NCBI GenBank assembly: GCA_965371805.1
Contig: CBDUZW010000051.1
Location: 1-38,836 of the forward strand
Reading direction: 5' to 3'
DNA length: 38,836 nt
Origin: JAOZTV01 sp965371805
Lineage (GTDB): Bacteria > Acidobacteriota > Aminicenantia > UBA2199
In this document: positions 1 through 7,849 of the stretch, piece after piece
Layout: each line of letters begins with the position of its first letter
How positions within the stretch are numbered: the stretch's first letter is position 1
The notes under the pieces: model-generated
The model's input: only the letters and a program-made list of their open reading frames with translations
The model's database searches: none
Told to the model about the DNA's origin: nothing
Position numbers and translations under genes: made by a program

Positions 1-10
1 AATTAAGGAT

Positions 11-1189
11 ATGCTATCTATTTTTTTTATTCCACCAAGATTGATCATAACTCTCTGCCCAGACGATAATAACGAATGTACTTATGATATATGTTCTAAT
101 GGAGCATGCGTAAACGATAAAAAAACAGGAATCGAATGTGCAGACGGAAAAGGAACATGTCAAGATGGAGAGTGCAAAATCTGTACTCCTCAATGTAATG
201 GAAAAGAATGCGGACCTGACGGATGCGGAGGAACATGTCCCGCAGGATGCGTACTTCCAGAAAGCTGTAGCGCAGGAACCTGTCAAAGTGCATGCGCAGG
301 AGAAGGAAGTTTTTGTGCAGGAGCAGGAAGTTGTTGCGACGATTATTATTGTGATTTAGATGACACAGGTAAAATTACTGATTTTTCACCAACACCAGGA
401 ATAGGAATATGCAGATTAAAAGTATCAACGCCTCCATACGTAGCATGTCCAGGAGGAGATGAATACAAAAAAGTACCTGGGGTAACCATGCCTAATTGCC
501 CGGCTGGATGCGCAACATGGTTAGACTATGATAGTTACAGAAAAGAAGGCGGAATAAAAGTGGAAACAAGCGTTGGAGAAATCAACACATGGAGAGGATT
601 GTGCCTAAGTATAAAAGGAGTGATTTTTAATGATGAAGCAAAAGCACCAAAACCAAAAAATGAAGAAGATTCATGCGTAAATACTGAAATAGTAATTAAA
701 CATTACTTAGATGGATGCGAAGGATGCGAAGACAGATGGATGCGACTAGACTATACCTGTCCAAACGATTTAAGATGTAAACTAGGAGCATGTATGACTG
801 AATGTTACGGAGATACAGACTGCACAGGAGGAACTGCCTGCTGCGGAGGAGTTTGCACAGACACTAGTTGTGGAGGATGCTCAGTCGAAGGAACAGATTG
901 TGTTGAAGATGATGAATGCTGTGGTTACTGCTCATTTGGTCAAGACGATGCCAAACAAAGCGGAGAACAAGGTAAATGCTGCGGAGTAAACGGATACTGG
1001 GATGGAGTTGGATGTACATATCCTAACCAGTGTACAGTAGATTCATCTCCATGTACTGAAACAATTTATACTCTCGCTTGGCTAGCAAATGAAAATTGCG
1101 TTAGTAAAACACTCGATAAAGCATGTTGTCCTACGCCCCAATGGGGAAATAATGATTTTATGGATATGATAGGCATAACTACCTATTAA
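11..1189 (+). CDS. Cysteine-rich extracellular-type protein, probably 5'-truncated by the window edge
   Basis: The protein is dominated by closely spaced cysteines in short disulfide-type modules. A CPDDNNECTYDIC repeat lies near the N-terminus, a CGPDGCGGTC motif near residue 66, and CC-containing knots (TACCGGVC, DDECCGYC) in the second half. Such modules are typical of secreted or surface proteins, so an extracellular structural or adhesive role is inferred; no enzymatic motif is visible. The reading frame stays open from position 2 to the first ATG at 11, and there is no signal peptide, so the true start probably lies outside the window. The gene converges on the next one across a shared terminator hairpin. 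CGPDGCGGTC-type repeats are common in DPANN archaea and some bacteria. G+C is clearly higher than in the bacterial part of the window. Confidence 0.7.
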   Translation: MLSIFFIPPRLIITLCPDDNNECTYDICSNGACVNDKKTGIECADGKGTCQDGECKICTPQCNGKECGPDGCGGTCPAGCVLPESCSAGTCQSACAGEGSFCAGAGSCCDDYYCDLDDTGKITDFSPTPGIGICRLKVSTPPYVACPGGDEYKKVPGVTMPNCPAGCATWLDYDSYRKEGGIKVETSVGEINTWRGLCLSIKGVIFNDEAKAPKPKNEEDSCVNTEIVIKHYLDGCEGCEDRWMRLDYTCPNDLRCKLGACMTECYGDTDCTGGTACCGGVCTDTSCGGCSVEGTDCVEDDECCGYCSFGQDDAKQSGEQGKCCGVNGYWDGVGCTYPNQCTVDSSPCTETIYTLAWLANENCVSKTLDKACCPTPQWGNNDFMDMIGITTY

Positions 1190-1205
1190 GAAAGGAAAAA
1201 TTATT

Positions 1206-1231
1206 TTCAGAAGAAATTTTTTTCTTCTGAA
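1206..1231. terminator. Bidirectional hairpin between convergent genes
   Basis: A perfect 11-bp inverted repeat, TTCAGAAGAAA (1206-1216) and its complement (1221-1231), encloses a TTTT loop. It lies 17 bases past the stop of the cysteine-rich gene and 28 bases past the stop of the reverse-strand gene. Runs of A and T flank it on both sides. It is placed to end both convergent transcripts. Confidence 0.65.
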
Positions 1232-1258
1232 TAAAAAAAAAATTATTTAAAAAAAAAA

Positions 1259-3040
1259 TTATTTTTCTTGGTATTTTTTTTGCATCTTAGGGTGAGCGAT
1301 ACCTTTATTTGGTCCAACAGGCGCATGATTAATTGGATTTATTGGAGTGTTTCCAAATCCATTCTCAAAGCCATTTCCAAAATCTGAAGATGATGTTCGT
1401 ACATAACCTTGCGTGCTTGAAGTAGAGCTTAATCCGCCTGCTCTTTCTTCTCTATCAGAGTAAAAGCTATCATTTGAATCTCGCTTAAATGAAAAAGCTA
1501 TTGCTTCATACATCGATTCCTTAGTCCAGCCTCTTGAAGTAAAAAAATCTTGGTTTCCAGGATAAAATGAATCTGGAACTTCAGCTTCAATTCTTCCAAA
1601 AACAGTAGACTTATTTGAATTTATCTTAATAACTCCTCCATAAGTATAACTTCCATCATTCATACTCCCATTACCAATTTCTCCAGTAGTATTCATAAAT
1701 ATTAGATATTCACCAGATTTTGCAGCTCTACTTTCAAGTTCATTTCCGTTATCAACATAGTTTATTTGTTGGATTACACCATTGCTTAGGTCTTTAACTT
1801 TGTTAAAGACTCTCTTAACTTCTGCAATGTAATTACCAGGAAGTCTTTTTAAGTTTCCGTTAGCATCTTCTGTTTTTCCTAAGTCTGGATTAAATGAAAT
1901 TGTTAATGTTCCTCCTTGAGGACGGATGATTTTATTGTTTGCAAGCATTCCTTCTTTTTGCATTAATTCGTATAATCCTTCAGAATTATCTAACATGTCA
2001 GCAGTAATTTTTGTGTCTCCCTTAAAGGTTTGACCGTTAATAACTCTTTTAAGATAAGTATCTGCAGTTAAAGTTAATTTTCCTGTTGTTGATTGTCCTT
2101 TAACAAGTTCTCCAAGTTCAGCTGGAACTCCGAATTGTTTAGTTACATCCTTGTTATTTACTTCATATCTTACATCTCCCGATAAAGCTAAACTTGCTAA
2201 TGCAGAATCAGATACATCTGTTGTTCCGGATAATGTTTCATATTCAGTAGGGGTGACTGGGGGCGTATCAATTACACTTGAAGTTTTACATCCAACAGTT
2301 CCGCCAACAACACCACCAATTAAAGTTAATAAAAGTCCTGTTTTTAGTACTTTTACTCCTGTGTCTCCAATTAATTGATTGATTCCTTCTCTAATTCTTG
2401 AAGTGTAACCTTCAGAATTCATAAATGAAGTATCTAATTTATTATTAGAATCTAAAATACCAACTACTTCTAATAATCCTTCTTTATTTCTTTTTAATGC
2501 ATAATTATTAGTTGCTTGTTCTTTAAAAGTAGAAGTGTAATCTGCAGTATCTAAAGCTCCTTCGCTTTTAAGATTGCCTGCTACTTTAATGATTTGATCT
2601 AAAGTATTGTTTTGTAAATTTAGATTAAGTTTTTGATCTAAGAATCTTTTTGAATTTAAAGCATTTGAATCAGTTAAAGAATTTGCAAGAGTATTAATTT
2701 GATCTTGATTAAAACCTAATCCTGCTAATTTGTTTGCTTTTTCTTGAGTTTGTACTTCGCTTTGTTCTAAACTAGAATAAACTTGCGCTTTTGCATGATC
2801 TAAAACAGCGTTTTGATAAGCTAGTTTTTCAACAGAATTTAGGTTTGATAAACCCTCAGAAGATAAAGTATTTAGAACTTGTTGTACTCCAAAATTCTTA
2901 AAACCTAAATCTTTTAATTCGGTAATTTGGGCTTTCTTAATATCTCTTAACTCAGATTCCATTTGTTGATATTGATTTAAAGTATTTAAGATTGCTACAG
3001 AAGCCGCAACATTTACGTTATTTGAATTTGGATTTTTCAT
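1259..3040 (-). CDS. Unknown helical-repeat membrane-anchored protein
   Basis: I do not recognise the family. Residues 1-225 are helical with loosely repeated units (for example around LKDLGF at 42-47 and LAGLGF at 105-110, followed by leucine/serine/asparagine-rich stretches). Residues 231-249 form one hydrophobic segment rich in Gly, Leu and Val that ends in TVGC (Cys251), resembling a lipobox but far from the N-terminus. A Pro/Thr linker follows, then a beta-rich C-terminal domain (about 290-500) and a Gly/Asn/Pro-rich tail. The likely topology is an internal N-terminal domain, one membrane span and an external C-terminal domain. The start is supported by a strong AGGGGG site 8 bases upstream of ATG 3040 and by an archaeal-type promoter further upstream. 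It was checked for a metallopeptidase HExxH motif and none was seen. Confidence 0.75.
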   Translation of the reverse strand: MKNPNSNNVNVAASVAILNTLNQYQQMESELRDIKKAQITELKDLGFKNFGVQQVLNTLSSEGLSNLNSVEKLAYQNAVLDHAKAQVYSSLEQSEVQTQEKANKLAGLGFNQDQINTLANSLTDSNALNSKRFLDQKLNLNLQNNTLDQIIKVAGNLKSEGALDTADYTSTFKEQATNNYALKRNKEGLLEVVGILDSNNKLDTSFMNSEGYTSRIREGINQLIGDTGVKVLKTGLLLTLIGGVVGGTVGCKTSSVIDTPPVTPTEYETLSGTTDVSDSALASLALSGDVRYEVNNKDVTKQFGVPAELGELVKGQSTTGKLTLTADTYLKRVINGQTFKGDTKITADMLDNSEGLYELMQKEGMLANNKIIRPQGGTLTISFNPDLGKTEDANGNLKRLPGNYIAEVKRVFNKVKDLSNGVIQQINYVDNGNELESRAAKSGEYLIFMNTTGEIGNGSMNDGSYTYGGVIKINSNKSTVFGRIEAEVPDSFYPGNQDFFTSRGWTKESMYEAIAFSFKRDSNDSFYSDREERAGGLSSTSSTQGYVRTSSSDFGNGFENGFGNTPINPINHAPVGPNKGIAHPKMQKKYQEK

Positions 3041-3105
3041 GTTTTCATCCCCCTAAAGATGTTTTTTATTTTGTTATCGTTATATCTTATTTAACTATTT
3101 CCATT

Positions 3106-3122
3106 ATTTATAAACCTTTCGG
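3106..3122 (-). promoter_or_regulatory. Archaeal-style BRE/TATA promoter
   Basis: Read on the reverse strand, CCGAAAGG (3122-3115) is followed directly by TTTATAAAT (3114-3106), which matches the purine-rich BRE plus TATA box of archaeal promoters. The TATA box sits 66 bases before ATG 3040. Transcription starting about 25 bases downstream would leave a roughly 40-base leader containing the AGGGGG ribosome-binding site. No good bacterial -35/-10 pair is evident here. A small dyad, TGTCA-CT-TGACA (3129-3140), lies just upstream and could be an operator. Confidence 0.6.
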
Positions 3123-3419
3123 TTATGTTGTCACTTGACAGTGAATATCTGATTTATTTATTTCGAACCGATCAAAATAAACACCTGCAAACAAGAAAAT
3201 TATTCTAAACTTCTGTCAAAAAATTCAAGAAATAAAGCGAAATTCCGAGTAAACCCAAGGGTATTCCGAAAGGCAACAATAATATCACGAAAAAAACATA
3301 GGAGGTTATAATAGAAACTTGGCACTCGACACAACTTAGGAGAAAAACAAGTCTTTCTTCGAAAAAATAAAAGTATTTACTGAAAATGAGCTCTAAGAGC
3401 ACAATCGGGAGAAACCAAA
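3123..3419. other. Intergenic region between divergent genes, no gene recognised
   Basis: This gap separates the reverse-strand promoter from the small HTH ORF. It holds the TGTCA-CT-TGACA dyad at 3129-3140. On the plus strand near 3360 there is a CGAAAA stretch followed by an A/T-rich box that could be a weak archaeal-type promoter for the HTH ORF. A TTCGAACC near 3162 looked like a tRNA T-loop but no stem can be built around it. I found no RNA gene or convincing ORF. Confidence 0.4.
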
Positions 3420-3563
3420 ATGATAAAAGAATCAGACCTAAAATTTATTAGCGAACTAAGGAACAACTCAAGAGAGAGTTTAACAAACATAAGCAGAAGA
3501 ACAAAAATACCAATAAGCACACTTTATGTAAAACGGTTACTTAAAAAAAGCTTGAGGTATTAA
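3420..3563 (+). CDS. Short Lrp/AsnC-like helix-turn-helix protein (47 aa), possibly truncated
   Basis: A 47-residue ORF starts at ATG 3420 with GGGAGA about 8 bases upstream. The sequence MIKESDLKFISELRNNSR is followed by SLTNISRRTKIPISTLY. This fits the winged-helix N-terminus of Lrp/AsnC-type regulators: an opening helix, then a 'LTxISRxTxIPxSTLY' recognition unit. Small DPANN-archaeal proteins often begin in this way, from general knowledge of the family. Full-length relatives carry a wing and usually an effector domain. Here the frame stops after KKSLRY, so this is either a DNA-binding-only protein or a remnant. It is the last feature with the left-hand character before the composition changes. 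Confidence 0.55.
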   Translation: MIKESDLKFISELRNNSRESLTNISRRTKIPISTLYVKRLLKKSLRY

Positions 3564-3564
3564 A

Positions 3565-3592
3565 CTCGTGGAATCTTTAATATTTCCACAAG
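3565..3592 (+). terminator. Hairpin after the HTH ORF
   Basis: CTCGTGGAA (3565-3573) pairs with TTCCACAAG (3584-3592) with one mismatch and a 10-base A/T loop, immediately after the stop of the HTH ORF. There is no strong T-run behind it, so it may be a terminator or only a 3' stem. The remaining DNA to 3773 is AT-rich and holds no recognisable gene. The composition change between the two halves of the window falls in this gap. Confidence 0.4.
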
Positions 3593-3773
3593 TAACAACA
3601 TAACAGAAAAGTCAAATAACTAAATAAGACCAACCTGATCATTTAGATAAGATTATAGGGATATAATAAATTGTTGTCAATTAATTTTTAGAAATATACA
3701 ATATATTTGAAAAATCATATTAATTTGAGTTGTAAAAATTTTAGTCTTGTATAATGTTTTTAATCTTAAAATC

Positions 3774-4418
3774 CTATTTAAATTTGTTTTGTAATTCAGA
3801 TAAGTAAGTTTTCATTTTAGCAGAATTTTTTATATGTTCTATTCTTTTTTTGATTGCAATAATAGTATCCTTTGTTTTTTTTATCATCTTTTTTTTAAAT
3901 AATTTTGCAAGAGATGATTTTGGATGGGTGAAACTTTTATATTTTAAAAGGGTTATGTTCTTAAATGGAGAAAATTCTATTTTTCCATAACTGTTTTTTG
4001 AAGAATCTGATTTTACAAAATACCATTCCACTTGATAAAGACCACCTTCTTTTTTACTTAATTTATTACCGGTTATATACATACTGTTTGAGAGGGGCCA
4101 GGGGATTTTTATCTCAAAAGCGATATGAACATCTGTTTTTGCGATCTCTTTTACTATTTTAGAGCTTATAAGGTCTGGAATAAAATCCTCATGCTCATTA
4201 TATGCAGTAAAAACTGAGATAGCTTCTAATGGGGTCGTTTTAATAATAGAAAAAATAGTTACTTCCGGCCATGGCGTCCCCTTAATAATTTTTGTTTTAA
4301 CAATTAATTGTTCTGATTGAAGTAATGCAATTTCAGTTTTTGATAAACTATATGGGAAATCACATAATAGAACAAAGCTTATTAGGGAAAAAATGATAAA
4401 ATAAAAGATTCTCTTCAT
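3774..4418 (-). CDS. Exported START/SRPBCC-type lipid-binding domain protein
   Basis: A hydrophobic signal peptide (residues about 2-25) precedes a single domain of about 185 residues with the START/SRPBCC signature. This includes a helix with 'TPLEAISVFTAYNEHEDFIPD', strands with 'AFEIKIPWPLSN', and a long basic C-terminal helix. The family binds hydrophobic ligands in a helix-grip cavity. A periplasmic lipid-binding role near the envelope genes is inferred. The Cys at residue 19 (LLCD) is a poor lipobox because Leu precedes it, so I do not call a lipoprotein. The gene is divergent from tolQ, and its promoter lies so close to ATG 4418 that the transcript may be leaderless. Confidence 0.65.
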   Translation of the reverse strand: MKRIFYFIIFSLISFVLLCDFPYSLSKTEIALLQSEQLIVKTKIIKGTPWPEVTIFSIIKTTPLEAISVFTAYNEHEDFIPDLISSKIVKEIAKTDVHIAFEIKIPWPLSNSMYITGNKLSKKEGGLYQVEWYFVKSDSSKNSYGKIEFSPFKNITLLKYKSFTHPKSSLAKLFKKKMIKKTKDTIIAIKKRIEHIKNSAKMKTYLSELQNKFK

Positions 4419-4424
4419 AGATTC

Positions 4425-4452
4425 ATTTTACTATATCTAGTCATTTTGTCAA
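4425..4452 (-). promoter_or_regulatory. Sigma-70-type promoter of the START-domain gene
   Basis: On the reverse strand TTGACA (4452-4447) and TAAAAT (4430-4425) are 16 bases apart. The -10 box ends only 6 bases before ATG 4418. Initiation at the usual distance would begin at or beside the start codon, and no Shine-Dalgarno sequence is visible. A leaderless mRNA is therefore possible. Confidence 0.5.
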
Positions 4453-4530
4453 ATTATTAACCTGTTCAGATTGAAAATGCCAATCTTCTTTTTTGAAAAA
4501 CTATTGAAAAAAAGTGGTTTATGTGTTAAT

Positions 4531-4546
4531 TTTACCATATGGTAAA
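4531..4546. promoter_or_regulatory. Perfect palindrome over the tolQ start, possible operator
   Basis: TTTACCATATGGTAAA is a perfect 16-base palindrome that contains the ATG of tolQ at 4539. A weak promoter, TTGAAA (4504-4509) with 17 bases to TAATTT (4527-4532), overlaps its left edge. A protein bound here would block both transcription and the start of the first gene of the long envelope operon. The promoter match is weak, so the operator idea is an inference from position and symmetry. Confidence 0.4.
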
Positions 4547-5270
4547 TATGTTTATTATGCAAGTTGGGTCATCAGTGGCAGGGGATGTTTCAGGTGGAGA
4601 TAATACTTTTATATCTTTAATTTTAAATGCATCCATAATAATTAAGGTTGTAATGTTGATACTGTTTATATTTTCTATCGTATCATGGGCGATAATAATC
4701 TTTAAAACAATTGAATATAAAAGGGCAATGAGAAATTCAAAAAAGTTTACAAATTATTTTAGAAAAACTAAAAATTTCTCTGAGATAAATAAATTTGCTT
4801 CAATGTTTAAAAATAGTCCGATATCAATGATATTTAAAGGAGGATATAAGGAACTTTCTCACCAACTATCACCTGAAAAAAGTTCGGAAAAGATAGATCT
4901 TGATAGTATTCACAGGTCACTGCTTAGAGCTTCTAATTCTGAAATAAACAGGTTGGAGCAAATGAATAGTTTCCTTGCTACTACTGCAGCTGTTACTCCT
5001 TTTATTGGTTTATTCGGTACTGTATGGGGGATTATGAACTCTTTTATTGGGTTATCCAGAGTTGCATCGGTCTCAGAAGGTGCAAATCTTACTTTAACTG
5101 CTGTTGCTCCTGGAATTGCCGAGGCTCTTATAGCTACAGCATTAGGATTATTTGCTGCCATCCCTGCAGTTATTTTCTATAACCATCTATTATCAAAGTT
5201 AAAGGTAATAGTTAGTAAAATGGAAGATTTTATTTATGAATTTTTAAATGTTAGTGAAAAAATAAAATAG
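4539..5270 (+). CDS. tolQ: TolQ/ExbB-family proton channel subunit
   Basis: The 243-residue protein has the TolQ/ExbB layout: one membrane span at about 30-55, a cytoplasmic loop, then two spans at about 147-172 and 187-215. The MotA/TolQ/ExbB signature includes 'ATTAAVTPFIGLFGTVWGI' and the Gly/Ala/Pro-rich stretch 'APGIAEALIATALGLFAAIPAV'. With TolR it forms the proton-driven motor that energises TolA in the inner membrane. It opens the tol cluster, 6 bases ahead of tolR. ATG codons at 4539, 4548 and 4557 are all possible starts and none has a clear ribosome-binding site. The first is given by convention. Confidence 0.9.
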   Translation: MVNMFIMQVGSSVAGDVSGGDNTFISLILNASIIIKVVMLILFIFSIVSWAIIIFKTIEYKRAMRNSKKFTNYFRKTKNFSEINKFASMFKNSPISMIFKGGYKELSHQLSPEKSSEKIDLDSIHRSLLRASNSEINRLEQMNSFLATTAAVTPFIGLFGTVWGIMNSFIGLSRVASVSEGANLTLTAVAPGIAEALIATALGLFAAIPAVIFYNHLLSKLKVIVSKMEDFIYEFLNVSEKIK

Positions 5271-5276
5271 CAGAAG

Positions 5277-5750
5277 ATGCAAATAAATAAATCATCAGGA
5301 ATCTCAACAAACCTTTCAGAAATCAATGTTACTCCTCTTGTTGATGTTATGCTGGTTCTGTTGATTATTTTTATGGTCACTGCTCCAATGATGGTTCCAA
5401 ATCCTTCCAAGATAAGGGTTGATCTTCCTTCTGCACATACGAATGATAAGATTGGTAAAAAAGATCTGATTATTGCTATCGATGATAAAAACATAATAAA
5501 AATGGAATACTATGTCAGGATTGGTAAAAAAGATGAGTATGTTGTTAAGGAAACGGATGAGTATAATCTTGAAAGAGATCTAAATTCTTTTTTTGAAAAA
5601 AAAGCTGATGAAAAAAAAATAGTCTTTCTTAAAGGCGATAAATCAATAAAATATGGATTTTTGATCCATATCATGGATATATTGAAGAAAGCTGGAGTTG
5701 AGACTATTGGGATGATAGTAAAGAAGGAGAAAAAAAAGGGGGGAGCGTGA
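5277..5750 (+). CDS. tolR: TolR/ExbD-family motor subunit
   Basis: This 157-residue protein has a short cytoplasmic start, one membrane helix 'VTPLVDVMLVLLIIFMVTAP' at about 18-37, and a periplasmic domain. Asp23 in the helix is the proton-carrying residue conserved in TolR and ExbD. The periplasmic domain carries a family-typical 'LKGDKSIKYG' segment. It pairs with TolQ to convert proton flow into movement of TolA. Its stop overlaps the GTG start of the next gene by four bases, so the two are probably translationally coupled. Confidence 0.9.
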   Translation: MQINKSSGISTNLSEINVTPLVDVMLVLLIIFMVTAPMMVPNPSKIRVDLPSAHTNDKIGKKDLIIAIDDKNIIKMEYYVRIGKKDEYVVKETDEYNLERDLNSFFEKKADEKKIVFLKGDKSIKYGFLIHIMDILKKAGVETIGMIVKKEKKKGGA

Positions 5751-6493
5751 AAATTAAGGATGCAATAGGAGTATCCATAATTATACATAGCCTTTTAATT
5801 ATCTCTGTCGTATTATCTATAAATTTCTCATCAACTCAAGTCGAACTTAATGCTTCTAATGGAGAATCATATTATGTAGACTATATATCAATTTCCAGTG
5901 GTAATTCAGTTAGTTCTACTTCTGCTAAGGAAAATAAAGTTAGAGGAAGTGTAAAATCTTTAACAACTCCCAATAATAAAAGTTCTCAGGCAAAATTAAA
6001 GTTTTTTGATAAATCCAAAAAAAACAAAAAGCATAATACTCATGTAGAGAATCAAACAAAAAAAATAAAAATAGATAAAATTGCCTCATTTAAAAGAAAA
6101 AGCAATATTATATCAAAGCTTAAAAATGCATCACAGGAAGAAGGCTTAAGAATGGGGTTGTCATCCGGAAGGAATGACAGTGGGTTTGGAGGAAATAATG
6201 GAGCATCTGATCCAATATTTTCAGGATATTTTTTCCGATTTAGAAATAAAATATCAAGATATTGGCATAAAATCCAAAATCCAAACAAACAAGAAAAAAC
6301 TATTACAATTATAAAATTTAAAATTTTCCAGAATGGAAGTGTAGATGATATTCAAATTGAGAGAACCAGCGGCAATTCCTTTAATGATAGAGCTGCTTTA
6401 AGGGCAATAAAAAGTGCTTCTCCTTTTGAAAAGTTACCATATCAATATAATCTTACTTATCTATTAATCCATTTTGAATTCATTTGGGAGTAA
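5747..6493 (+). CDS. TolA/TonB-like periplasm-spanning energy transducer
   Basis: The start is GTG at 5747, overlapping the tolR stop; a G-rich run just upstream can serve as ribosome-binding site. Residues about 5-25 form a single membrane anchor. A low-complexity Ser/Asn/Lys-rich linker follows to about residue 150. The C-terminal domain has the TonB/TolA fold signature: 'FRFRNKISRYWHKIQ', then 'IIKFKIFQNGSVDDIQIE' and 'NDRAALRAIKSASPFEKLP'. Position between TolR and TolB argues for the TolA role, linking the motor to TolB/Pal in the outer membrane. The linker is shorter than in enterobacterial TolA. Confidence 0.8.
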   Translation: MKIKDAIGVSIIIHSLLIISVVLSINFSSTQVELNASNGESYYVDYISISSGNSVSSTSAKENKVRGSVKSLTTPNNKSSQAKLKFFDKSKKNKKHNTHVENQTKKIKIDKIASFKRKSNIISKLKNASQEEGLRMGLSSGRNDSGFGGNNGASDPIFSGYFFRFRNKISRYWHKIQNPNKQEKTITIIKFKIFQNGSVDDIQIERTSGNSFNDRAALRAIKSASPFEKLPYQYNLTYLLIHFEFIWE

Positions 6494-6495
6494 TT

Positions 6496-7788
6496 ATGAA
6501 AAAAATATTTTCTAAGTTAATAATAGTAGTTCTATTACTTTTTATTTCGACATATCTTTTTTCTCAGAAAGAAGTGGTAATAAAGTTGAAAGATGGAGTA
6601 TCACATATTCCAATAGCTATTCCAGTCTTTTTGACAAACAATAGTTCTGATAAGAATTTAAAGTTAAGGGATGATATACATAAAACCCTGTGGGATGACT
6701 TAAGGTATTCCCGGGTTTTTCAGCTTATTCCAAAGGAACATTATACCTATATTCAGAAATTTGATGAAAAAAACATTAATTTTAAGGATTGGAGCTCAAT
6801 AAAAGCAAATATTCTGATAACTGGAAATGTAGAATTATCAGAAGGTGATAGAATTGTTTTTTCTATCAAAGTTTATGATTGTAATAGTGAAAAATTTATA
6901 TTTGGCAGGAATTTTGGCGGGCAAATTGAGTTTAAGAGATTGATTGCGCACCGGGCATCAGACGTTATCCTTGAGTACTTTGGAGAAAAGTCCTATTTTA
7001 CAACAAAAGTTGCTTTTATTTCTAAACGTGATGGAAATAATGAAGTATATATAATGGATTATGATGGAAAAAGGCAGAGAAGAATTACTTTCAATGACTA
7101 TGTTGAAATTCTTCCGAGTTGGAGTAAGGATAACGAGAAAATCCTTTATACTTCATATAGAAAAAATAATCCTGATTTATATATGTTTCAGTTATATACA
7201 GGACGAACTGAAATACTAGCATCAAAAGGGGCCAATTTTTCAGTTGACTGGCATCCTGATGAAAATAGAATAGTTTTTACTTCAACAAAGGATGGAAACG
7301 CAGAAATATACACAAGAGATATGGGAACCGGGAAATTAAAAAGGTTGACTTTTAACAGGACAATTGACACCACTCCATCATGGAGTCCCAATGGCAGAGA
7401 GATAGCCTTTACTTCGCAGAGAAGTGGGAATCCTAACATATATGTAATGGATGCAGAGGGTGCTAATATAAGAAGAATAACTCACGAAGGAACTTATCAT
7501 GATTCTGCTGCCTGGTCTCCTGATGGTACAAGGTTGATATATGTTTCCAGAATTGAATATAGATTTGATCTCTATGTCTACAATTTTAAGACAGACTCGA
7601 CAATAAAGTTAACTGAAGATTCAGGAAGAAATGAAAATCCAACATGGTCACCGGATGGAAGACATATAATTTTTTCATCAAATAGAAATGGTAGATACCA
7701 ATTGTATACAATAGATTATGATGGTAAGAATTTAATGAGATTGACTTCAAAAGGGGAGAACATATCTCCAAAATGGCAGAAGAAATAA
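6496..7788 (+). CDS. tolB: TolB periplasmic beta-propeller
   Basis: The 430-residue protein has a signal peptide (about 1-23, ending FSQ), an N-terminal alpha/beta domain with 'FLTNNSSDKNLKLRDDIHKTLWDDLRYSRVF' character, and a C-terminal six-bladed propeller. The blades are marked by repeated WSPDG/WSPNG, RRIT and 'NIYVMDAEG'-type strands from about residue 170. TolB binds Pal and TolA in the periplasm. I start at ATG 6496, with GGGAG ending 5 bases upstream, rather than at the TTG of 6484, which overlaps the end of the previous gene and has no ribosome site. Confidence 0.93.
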   Translation: MKKIFSKLIIVVLLLFISTYLFSQKEVVIKLKDGVSHIPIAIPVFLTNNSSDKNLKLRDDIHKTLWDDLRYSRVFQLIPKEHYTYIQKFDEKNINFKDWSSIKANILITGNVELSEGDRIVFSIKVYDCNSEKFIFGRNFGGQIEFKRLIAHRASDVILEYFGEKSYFTTKVAFISKRDGNNEVYIMDYDGKRQRRITFNDYVEILPSWSKDNEKILYTSYRKNNPDLYMFQLYTGRTEILASKGANFSVDWHPDENRIVFTSTKDGNAEIYTRDMGTGKLKRLTFNRTIDTTPSWSPNGREIAFTSQRSGNPNIYVMDAEGANIRRITHEGTYHDSAAWSPDGTRLIYVSRIEYRFDLYVYNFKTDSTIKLTEDSGRNENPTWSPDGRHIIFSSNRNGRYQLYTIDYDGKNLMRLTSKGENISPKWQKK

Positions 7789-7789
7789 T

Positions 7790-7818
7790 TTGACAAATTT
7801 TATTTTGTATATTATAAA
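7790..7818 (+). promoter_or_regulatory. Sigma-70-type promoter upstream of pal
   Basis: TTGACA (7790-7795) and TATAAA (7813-7818) are separated by 17 bases in the 61-base gap between tolB and pal. A strong GGAGG site (7841-7845) follows before ATG 7850. It would let pal and the genes after it be expressed independently of tolQRAB, which suits an abundant lipoprotein. Confidence 0.65.
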
Positions 7819-7849
7819 TATAACTTAAACATTACATAATGGAGGAATT

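Noticed and set aside
138..359. Alternative forward frame inside the cysteine-rich gene
   Set aside because: It lacks the regular cysteine modules and a ribosome site, so it is a shadow of the main frame.
3150..3185. tRNA-like T-loop (GGTTCGAA on the reverse strand)
   Set aside because: No T-stem, anticodon arm or acceptor stem can be drawn around it.
3205..3402. Reverse-strand ORF of 65 residues in the gap before the HTH gene
   Set aside because: No ribosome site or family resemblance is seen. It looks like a hydrophobic chance frame in AT-rich DNA overlapping a likely promoter.
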